Origin: Terriglobia bacterium
Lineage (GTDB): Bacteria > Acidobacteriota > Terriglobia > Bryobacterales > UBA6623
Assembly (NCBI GenBank): GCA_009838515.1
Contig: VXRL01000092.1
Coordinates: forward strand, 1-64,000
Length of the DNA: 64,000 bases
Direction of reading: 5' to 3'
The notes under the pieces were generated by a model that had not been told where the DNA came from, did not search any database, and worked only from the letters and a program-made list of their open reading frames with translations. Within the stretch, counting starts at the first letter, position 1; every line of letters begins with the position of its first letter. Made by a program: the position numbers and the translations under genes. Below are positions 1-6,871 of the stretch, piece by piece.

Positions 1-67
1 CGGAGTACACCTTAAATTCACCGACCAGTGGTCTAAAGACATCGGACCACCTCACATTCTCGTATTC

Positions 68-445
68 ATGCTGATGGTCGCTGTGTCGGCCTCAGCCCAA
101 TCGCGGCGCGTGTGTACTCCACAACCTGACCGGCAGCAGTTTCGGAACAAATGCCGCAACGTGTTCAATCATCGGCTACAGAGATTTGTTCCGACTTGTA
201 CTCTAACGATCACTTGGGTACGTCAACCGGATAAGTGCAGATGGGTTAGGCCGGATAGGCCGTCTCGGAATCGGCCTGTTGGACAGCGTTCAGTTCCGAT
301 GCCGCCGATTCTAAACCCGTTTCCCGATCCAGATCTTAGAGACGAAGATGAGCTTGAAGCCGAGCAGTATGAGAAAGATGAGGACGAATGTACGGAGAAT
401 GAAGACTGGGGCGACTGCAACAGTCATTATGGTCGTGACTATTAG
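68..445 (+). CDS. small exported Cys-containing protein, possibly 5'-truncated by the window
   Basis: Hypothetical protein of 125 residues from this ATG; family not recognised. The start is followed by a very short hydrophobic stretch ending in SASAQ, which looks like the end of a signal peptide. The same frame is open upstream to position 2 and adds further hydrophobic residues (ILVF), so the true start may lie left of the window. The mature part is basic and Cys-containing (six Cys), then changes to a strongly acidic tail rich in Asp and Glu. Its 3' end overlaps the next small lipoprotein gene by 47 bases, and both are Cys-rich exported products. That it is a real gene is inferred from composition and context only. 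Confidence 0.45.
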   Translation: MLMVAVSASAQSRRVCTPQPDRQQFRNKCRNVFNHRLQRFVPTCTLTITWVRQPDKCRWVRPDRPSRNRPVGQRSVPMPPILNPFPDPDLRDEDELEAEQYEKDEDECTENEDWGDCNSHYGRDY

Positions 446-635
446 CGGCTTTGCGGGTTGCGGGGCGACGCGCTCGAAGCGTGTGCCGCTCCCATCTAGC
501 GAGACGCAGCGCTGCCAGATGGCTGCTGCGCACGTCTATCGTGCCGAGCAGCAAGGCTGCGGAAGCGATCCGGTCTGCCACAGCAGCGTTGAGTTGGAAT
601 ATGACCAAGACTTGGCGGATTGCGAGCGTCGCTAA
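399..635 (+). CDS. small Cys-rich lipoprotein
   Basis: Hypothetical lipoprotein of 78 residues. From the ATG at 399 the product starts with a basic n-region (MKTGA), a hydrophobic core and the lipobox FAGC, so Cys about 20 should be lipidated. The remaining ~58 residues hold four more Cys (CQM, GCG, VCH, DCE) in a charged background, suggesting a small disulfide-stabilised domain. The frame is open further upstream to an ATG at 348, but the later start gives a normal signal peptide. It overlaps the end of the preceding small exported protein in another frame. No family is recognised; the lipobox is the main evidence that it is a gene. Confidence 0.5.
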   Translation: MKTGATATVIMVVTISGFAGCGATRSKRVPLPSSETQRCQMAAAHVYRAEQQGCGSDPVCHSSVELEYDQDLADCERR

Positions 636-831
636 TCCTTTCCCCTGCTCGCCATGGATGGGTCCCGGCCCCGGGGCAGAGGATACTCGCTCATGGCATC
701 CGATATCGCGGAGCGAACGCGGGCCTTCGGCGGCGATGGAGCAGGGCAGGCTCGATATCGAAGAAGCCGTGAGACTTACCGGCATCACTGCCAAGGACGG
801 CTCCGGGGCCTGACAAAGATTGACTAGCGAT

Positions 832-1254
832 TTAATCGGGCGATTCCGGAAGGACGTGGAGGCGCACGCGGTCTACAACGAGTCGTGCTGCAGCACGTGC
901 TTCCTTGGCATCGTCCTCCCGGTAAAAGTCCGAGGGTGTGAGGTCTTCCGCGCCATAGAACGCGAGCTCTCGGTCGCGCCTAAGGGTCCTTGACGCCGCC
1001 GCCAGCTGGTCGACCTCACTGACCACGCTGGAAGGCATTCGACTGCGCTCTGCCTTCAGCACGTCGCCTACATCGTGCACGTGCGGTGGGTCAACGCCTG
1101 CAGCGCGGAGCAGCCCTTTCAGGGCGAGTTCTACAACTTCCTGTGATTCACTAACCACGTCGGCCCAGCTGCGGGCCTCGAACAAGACATCGACCGCATG
1201 TAGCCGAGCCGCAGCGCGCTTGACATAGTCTGCGGCGAGGGCGCTATTCCGCAT
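832..1254 (-). CDS. HEPN-domain protein (partner of MNT nucleotidyltransferase)
   Basis: All-alpha HEPN protein of 140 residues, of the type encoded beside minimal nucleotidyltransferases in type II or VII-like toxin-antitoxin loci. Residues ~5-60 hold the first helices and the linker with the PPHVHD segment; residues ~85-130 match the second half of the family (Arg-rich LRRDRELAFYG, then a DDAKEARAAARLV helix). A canonical R-X4-6-H RNase motif is not obvious near the C-terminus, so ribonuclease activity is uncertain. The ATG overlaps the end of the upstream nucleotidyltransferase gene by 11 bases, indicating translational coupling. Which partner is toxic cannot be read from sequence. Confidence 0.8.
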   Translation of the reverse strand: MRNSALAADYVKRAAARLHAVDVLFEARSWADVVSESQEVVELALKGLLRAAGVDPPHVHDVGDVLKAERSRMPSSVVSEVDQLAAASRTLRRDRELAFYGAEDLTPSDFYREDDAKEARAAARLVVDRVRLHVLPESPD

Positions 1255-1828
1255 CTTGGGCGGCCTCCTTCCAATAAGGGTGTCCGTGAACTACGTGACG
1301 TACGAAGCGTCCGGCAACAACAGCGTGCCGGACACGCGCCAATTGCGCCGACAGCTTCCAATCGCGGTCGAGCAACACGATCCCATCGAGCGCAATCTCC
1401 GCCCACAAGCCGCTGAATTCGCCGTCTTCCAGCAAGTGCACGAAGTGCGGATCCAAGCGGCGGCCGCGCCACGTCATGATTGGCGCAGCATCCCATGCGC
1501 GATACAGGGCTCGGTTCAACACGGTGCCGCTGTCAACAACGATTAGGGCATCGACATCGGAACTGGGAGTGGCTTCTCCTCGGATCCAAGAACCGTGTAG
1601 AACGATCCCAGTGAGTGCATCGCCGACCACCGCGTGGGCGCGGCCGATAAGGGACGTGAAGTCTTGGTCCCCAACGATACCGAGCCCTGAAGTCGCGAGA
1701 TGCCGAACGCAATAGGTGTTGAGCGAGAGTCCACTCGCCCGCGCGGCACCTTCCAGCGCGGCGTGCAGCGCTGACGGCATTCGCAGGACAAAGCGACCCG
1801 ACTTCGGCCGCCCGGTTTGTGATATCAT
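1244..1828 (-). CDS. RHH (HicB/Arc-like) - MNT nucleotidyltransferase fusion, antitoxin candidate
   Basis: Protein of 194 residues. Residues ~10-45 (GRFVLRMPSALHAALEGAAR, then GLSLNTYCVRHLA) look like the ribbon-helix-helix DNA-binding part of HicB/Arc antitoxins. Residues ~60-150 are a minimal nucleotidyltransferase with the signature GS-W-x9-DVD (GSWIRGE...SSDVD) and a later acidic strand (EIALDG). Known MNT partners of HEPN toxins neutralise them by AMPylation or binding; an added DNA-binding domain would allow autoregulation. The start at 1828 is chosen because a GAGG Shine-Dalgarno sits 5 bases upstream. A longer reading to 1903 would run through the promoter -10 element. It overlaps the HEPN gene. 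Confidence 0.8.
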   Translation of the reverse strand: MISQTGRPKSGRFVLRMPSALHAALEGAARASGLSLNTYCVRHLATSGLGIVGDQDFTSLIGRAHAVVGDALTGIVLHGSWIRGEATPSSDVDALIVVDSGTVLNRALYRAWDAAPIMTWRGRRLDPHFVHLLEDGEFSGLWAEIALDGIVLLDRDWKLSAQLARVRHAVVAGRFVRHVVHGHPYWKEAAQDAE

Positions 1829-1843
1829 TATGACCTCATCAAT

Positions 1844-1872
1844 AGTATACATCATTCGTATTTTGACATCAA
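1844..1872 (-). promoter_or_regulatory. sigma70-type promoter of the HEPN/MNT operon
   Basis: On the minus strand a TTGATG -35 box (1867-1872) and a TATACT -10 box (1844-1849) are separated by exactly 17 bases. Transcription would start near 1837, at or next to the GAGG ribosome-binding site, giving a very short leader. A perfect 10-bp palindrome, CTAGGCCTAG, lies just upstream of the -35 box at 1875-1884 and could be an operator for the RHH domain of the first gene. The boxes are seen directly; activity is inferred. Confidence 0.6.
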
Positions 1873-1891
1873 ATCTAGGCCTAGTGATCGG

Positions 1892-1916
1892 GCTCCCTCG
1901 CACAGGGAGCTTTGTT
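1892..1916 (+). terminator. perfect 7-bp hairpin followed by a short T-rich tract
   Basis: GCTCCCT at 1892-1898 and AGGGAGC at 1904-1910 form a perfect stem around a CGCAC loop, followed by TTTGTT. It lies in the 255-base gap between the toxin-antitoxin promoter and the end of the ABC importer operon. Both neighbours are on the minus strand and the T tract is on the plus side, so it does not clearly end a known transcript. It may be an insulator or a chance structure. No gene is supported in the rest of 1904-2158. Confidence 0.35.
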
Positions 1917-2158
1917 GGCGTGGGTCCCGAGAGCGCGGGTCGGGCTCCGCATGCTGAGGCGGGAGGTCGTGCGCTGGTTCACTCCGCCGTTGCAGTGGCG
2001 AGTCCTCGCGCATGGGCCCTTGGCCCACCCGTTTTGCGAGCGGGGCCGGTGACACGACACACGCGGGTGGCTGTGTGAGGCATGTCCAAGTTGACGAGGA
2101 CGCTGGAAGGTATCCAGCAGAATCGGTGCCGTCGTGCCCGGTCCGAGCCCGTCGCGGA

Positions 2159-3010
2159 TCAGTCCGCCTCGCCAGGCTTGGTGCTTGCTCTCCCACGCAG
2201 CCACTCCACCGTTCCGAGGAGGATCAGCGCCAACATGACCAAGAACGTAGCGACCGCTAGGATTTCGGGGCTGATCTCCTCGCGAATTCCGGTCCACATC
2301 TGCCGCGGAACGGTCCGCTGTTGCAGGCCGCCGAGGAACAGGACGGCGACCACCTCGTCGAACGACGCGGCGAATGCGAACAGAGCCCCTGAAATCACGC
2401 CGGGAGCGATCAGCGGCAACTGAATCCGGCGGAAGACGAGGAACGGCCCGCCACCCAGGCTTGCGCCCGCTTTGACGAGGTTGTGGTCAAACCCCGCGAG
2501 CGTGGCGGTCACGCTAATGACGACGAACGGCGTGCCGAAGACCGCGTGGGCAAGGATCACGCCGAGGTGCGTCTGCGCGATCCCTAGCTTCGAGTAGAAG
2601 AAGAACATGCCCGCTGCCGAAATGATGATCGGCGTGACCATCGGCGAGATCAGCAGGCTGGTGACGAATCCGCGTCCCGGCATCGCGCGATTCGCGAGGC
2701 CGAGCGCCGCGAGAACGCCCAGCACTGTGGCGATGGTGGTTGCCGTGACGCCGATGACAATGCTGTTGACCAACGCAAGCCGCCATTCGGCGTCCTCCAG
2801 AACGCCGCGATACCAGCGCAGCGAATAGGCGTCCGCGTCAAGCCGCAGCATGCCCTCGGTGAATGTGAAGTACGGCTCGGCATTGAAGCTGAGGGGAATC
2901 ACGACCAGCATGGGAGCGATCAGGAACAACAGCACGGCTCCGCAAACTGCCAAGTGAACCGCGCGTCCGGCGCGCTCGCTGAATTCGAAACTCGCCGTTG
3001 CGTGCCTCAT
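2159..3010 (-). CDS. potC: ABC transporter permease, polyamine-type (PotC-like)
   Basis: Inner-membrane permease of 283 residues, type I ABC importer fold. About six membrane helices are visible, starting with a segment around residues 18-35 (AVLLFLIAPMLVVIPLSF). The family's cytoplasmic coupling loop is present as VKAGASLGGGPFLVFRRIQL, matching the EAA-type motif that docks on the ATPase. The ATG overlaps the stop of the upstream permease gene by one base (TGATG), so it is the last gene of the four-gene operon. Longer in-frame readings to 3265 run inside the upstream gene and are rejected. Polyamine specificity is inferred from family resemblance; related transporters carry other small cations or amino acids. 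Confidence 0.85.
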   Translation of the reverse strand: MRHATASFEFSERAGRAVHLAVCGAVLLFLIAPMLVVIPLSFNAEPYFTFTEGMLRLDADAYSLRWYRGVLEDAEWRLALVNSIVIGVTATTIATVLGVLAALGLANRAMPGRGFVTSLLISPMVTPIIISAAGMFFFYSKLGIAQTHLGVILAHAVFGTPFVVISVTATLAGFDHNLVKAGASLGGGPFLVFRRIQLPLIAPGVISGALFAFAASFDEVVAVLFLGGLQQRTVPRQMWTGIREEISPEILAVATFLVMLALILLGTVEWLRGRASTKPGEAD

Positions 3011-4206
3011 CACGACAGCCTCATCCGTTCGATGCCGACAAGCCGGTTGTAGACGAGGTAGAGCGACATCACGGTGACCATCAGGATCACGCCGAGCGCC
3101 GCAGCAAGCCCCCAGTTCAGGGACTCCTGCATGTGGTACGCGATCATGTTCGAGATCAGTTGCCCGGTTCGCCCGCCCACCAAGGCTGGCGTGATGTAGT
3201 AGCCGATCGACAGGATGAAGACCAGCAGCGAGCCGGCGGCGACGCCTGGCAGCGATTGCGGCCAATAGACGCGCACGAAGCCCTGCCGGAAGGTTGCGCC
3301 GAGGCTCGACGCTGCCCGCAGATACGTGGGCGATATCGAACGCATGACCGCGTACATCGGGAGGATCATGAATGGCAGCAGGACCTGCGTCATGGCCACG
3401 AGCGTGCCGACCATGTTGTAGACGAGGGCGAGGCGGCCGTCGTTGCCGATGACGCCGGCTGCGACCAACAGGTCATTGACAACGCCTTGGTTCTGGAGAA
3501 GCACGATCCAAGACGTGGTCCGGACCAAGAGCGATGTCCAGAACGGCACCAGCACCAAGAGCAGCAGCAGGTTTGATCTGGCCGGCGAGGCGTTCGCGAT
3601 CAGATACGCGACCGGGTAGCCCAGAATTAGGCAGATTACCGTGATGGCGAGGCTGACTCCGAGCGTTCGCAGGAGCAGCGGCAGGTAGATCCGCCGTTCC
3701 GGAGACTGGGCAACGATGTTTCCCGGAGGGTCCCTGTCCAAGTCGAGCGCATTCAGGTAGTGGCGCATCGTATAGCGCTCGCCGGCGCGGCGCACGGCGC
3801 GCCACGCCGCCTCTTCGCCCCAAGCCGGATAGGCGGCGGTAAAGGCTTCGCGCCAGGAGTCCGGCTCGGCATTGCGCAGCGCCCGCGCCGTGTCCATAAT
3901 CGCGCTGCGCATTCCGCCTTCCAAGCGGTTGATGCGTGTCGCCACGCCGCCCAGCTTGCGCTCTTGGTCCAGCAAGCGGAGCTCGGTCGCCAGAATCCGG
4001 AACGTGTCCTCGCTCGGAACTGAGGATCCGTCCCACGCTCGCAGCGCTGCCAACGTCCGTGGCAGCGCGTCGGCCACGTGAGGTTCGTAGAAGCTCCGGA
4101 CCAGCATCGAGCCGAGCGGCGCGATGAAGGTCACGGCGACGAAGGCGAGCAGCGGAAGGGTGAGTGCCGCCGCCCGGAGCCGGGCGCCGCTCAGCGGGCG
4201 AGCCAT
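3010..4206 (-). CDS. potB: ABC transporter permease, polyamine-type (PotB-like) with large periplasmic insertion
   Basis: Inner-membrane permease of 398 residues. After the first membrane helix (~15-37) there is a hydrophilic, helical region of roughly 120-130 residues before the second helix (IYLPLLLRTLGVSLAITVIC). This explains why it is longer than the usual ~280-300 residues. Such long-loop PotB-like permeases are known in related importers. The remaining helices and the coupling loop (LRAASSLGATFRQGF) are normal. Start chosen at the ATG 4206, overlapping the binding-protein gene by 16 bases; an in-frame GTG at 4248 would overlap more. It pairs with the downstream PotC-like permease to form the membrane channel. 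Confidence 0.85.
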   Translation of the reverse strand: MARPLSGARLRAAALTLPLLAFVAVTFIAPLGSMLVRSFYEPHVADALPRTLAALRAWDGSSVPSEDTFRILATELRLLDQERKLGGVATRINRLEGGMRSAIMDTARALRNAEPDSWREAFTAAYPAWGEEAAWRAVRRAGERYTMRHYLNALDLDRDPPGNIVAQSPERRIYLPLLLRTLGVSLAITVICLILGYPVAYLIANASPARSNLLLLLVLVPFWTSLLVRTTSWIVLLQNQGVVNDLLVAAGVIGNDGRLALVYNMVGTLVAMTQVLLPFMILPMYAVMRSISPTYLRAASSLGATFRQGFVRVYWPQSLPGVAAGSLLVFILSIGYYITPALVGGRTGQLISNMIAYHMQESLNWGLAAALGVILMVTVMSLYLVYNRLVGIERMRLS

Positions 4207-5312
4207 GCGCTGAAGCGCTCGGTCAACTCTTCGGCATGGTTTGTCCACCAGACCGCGTCGTTGCGGAGGGCGCGAGTCAGGTTCTCGGGAGCGCTCGGCA
4301 TGTGAGGGCGCATCTCGACGCCGGTTTCGGCGTGCGTACTGATCAGGCTCATGCCGGACCGACGAGTGGGGCTATAGGCGATGTAGCGCCCGATCGCCGC
4401 AATCGATTCGACGCGGGAAGCGAACATGAGGAACTGCTTGGCCGCCTCGAGCCTGGGCGTTCCGGCAACAATGCCGGCCTGGCCGTAGTCCAGGACCTGA
4501 CCATCCCACACGATCGTAAAAGGCTGGTCCTCCAGTACCTGGGCATTGAATATGCGGCCGTTGTAGGCCGTGCTCATCACAACTTCCTGATCCGCCAGCA
4601 TCTGAGGCGGCTGCGCTCCGGCCTCCCACCAGACAACCTCGGCCTTGATCGTGTCGAGCTTGCGGAACGCGCGATCCAACCCTTCGGGCGTGCTCAGCAC
4701 GGCGTACACCTCCTCGGTGGGCACGCCATCGGCCATCAGGGCCATCTCGAGGTTTACTAACGGCACCCGACGCATCCCGCGACGGCCGGGAAACGTTGCG
4801 AGGTCGAAGAAGTCTTCGATCGTGGAGGGTCGCTCTCCAGGAAAGCTGTCGCGGTTATAGGCATAGGCGGTCGAATAGTAGACCATCCCTCCGCCGCAGT
4901 CCGAATAAGTGCCCTCAAAGTAGTCATCGCGGGCGGGCGTGCCGTCCGGGGCCGGCGGGAGTTCGTCAATGTCGATGAGTTCCAACAAGCCTTCGTCACA
5001 CCCTTTCACAGCGTCGGCGAACTCCAAGTCAACGACGTCCCAGTGGACGTTGCCAGTTTCAACCTGGGCGCGGATCTGCGCCAGCCCGCCGTTGTATCTC
5101 TCTACATGGACTGCGATGCCGGTCTCGGCGCTGAAGGGCTCGAAGAGGGCTTTTCGTGCCGCTGCCTCGTACGACCCGCCCCAAGAAACGACGGTGATCC
5201 CTTCGCTGCCGCAGCCGGTGCTCCAGGCAGCGAGCGCGGTCAGGAGCAGTGCAAGCTGGACCCTTCTTTGGTTGCGGGCGAGCACTCTCCAGTCACCTCG
5301 ATTTCCCATCAT
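4191..5312 (-). CDS. potD: ABC transporter substrate-binding lipoprotein, polyamine-type (PotD-like)
   Basis: Extracytoplasmic solute-binding protein of 373 residues with a lipoprotein signal: basic n-region, hydrophobic LALLLTALAAW and lipobox STGC (Cys34). The mature part begins with ITVVSWGGSYEAAARKA, typical of the SBP_bac_8/PotD family, and contains the hinge-type segments WDVVDLEFAD and MVYYSTAYAYN. It would deliver substrate to the two permeases encoded just downstream. The start at 5312 is set by a strong GGAGGAGGT ribosome-binding site 6 bases upstream; the frame is open further upstream to 5438 but without such a site. A gap of 122 bases separates it from the ATPase gene. Exact substrate unknown. 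Confidence 0.87.
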   Translation of the reverse strand: MMGNRGDWRVLARNQRRVQLALLLTALAAWSTGCGSEGITVVSWGGSYEAAARKALFEPFSAETGIAVHVERYNGGLAQIRAQVETGNVHWDVVDLEFADAVKGCDEGLLELIDIDELPPAPDGTPARDDYFEGTYSDCGGGMVYYSTAYAYNRDSFPGERPSTIEDFFDLATFPGRRGMRRVPLVNLEMALMADGVPTEEVYAVLSTPEGLDRAFRKLDTIKAEVVWWEAGAQPPQMLADQEVVMSTAYNGRIFNAQVLEDQPFTIVWDGQVLDYGQAGIVAGTPRLEAAKQFLMFASRVESIAAIGRYIAYSPTRRSGMSLISTHAETGVEMRPHMPSAPENLTRALRNDAVWWTNHAEELTERFSAWLAR

Positions 5313-5434
5313 GGCACGACCTCCTCCACCTGCCTCTTGATTGAGTCCGCTGGTTGCAGCTCTCTGATGAACTGATCTAGCCGAGGGTAAAACCGCCTGG
5401 GCGGGCGAATCGGTTGCCTGCGAGCCGTGGGCGC

Positions 5435-6562
<1,128 letters not shown>

Positions 6563-6871
6563 TGCGCTCAGCCGACGTTCGCGTGCCGTCGTCGATCCCG
6601 ACTGGGAGACTGAGGCCAGTTGGAATTGCAAGCGTACCACAAGGTGTCTGCAGCTCCCCGACTCAAAGCGTCCCCTAGCGGAGGTAGCGTTTGCGCCCGC
6701 AGGAGAATAGCCGCTCGCGGTACTCGGCCGGTCCTGCGCGGGCGTGCGCCGGGCTTTGATGAGGCGTTAGCTCTTGCCGTAGAGTCCTCGGCCGTTTGGG
6801 TGCGTCAGTCCTGCACCGAGATCCGCTCTGCGCCTTCTGAACCGTTCCAATCGTTCTATGCTGGTTGCGCT
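6563..6871. other. divergent intergenic region between importer operon and DUF3604 gene
   Basis: A 309-base gap between two divergent starts. It must hold promoters for both directions. No convincing -35/-10 pair with correct spacing stands out by eye; a TATGCT near the DUF3604 start lacks a good -35. An AGGAG at about 6701 and other short motifs are not followed by a supportable ORF. The long open frame that crosses it in the plus direction is the 5' extension of the DUF3604 gene and lacks coding character. Confidence 0.4.

Noticed and set aside
336-813. Overlapping ORFs of 120-152 residues on both strands near the left end
   Set aside because: They are out-of-frame shadows of the small exported proteins with Arg/Ser-rich translations and no motifs.
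1911-2158. tRNA-like or small-gene content between the toxin-antitoxin promoter and the importer operon
   Set aside because: No cloverleaf or T-loop pattern and no conserved ORF were seen; only a hairpin and palindrome are reported.
3010-3265. Possible longer PotC-like permease starting at 3265
   Set aside because: The added residues are Arg/His-rich and lie inside the upstream permease gene; the TGATG junction at 3010 gives a normal start.
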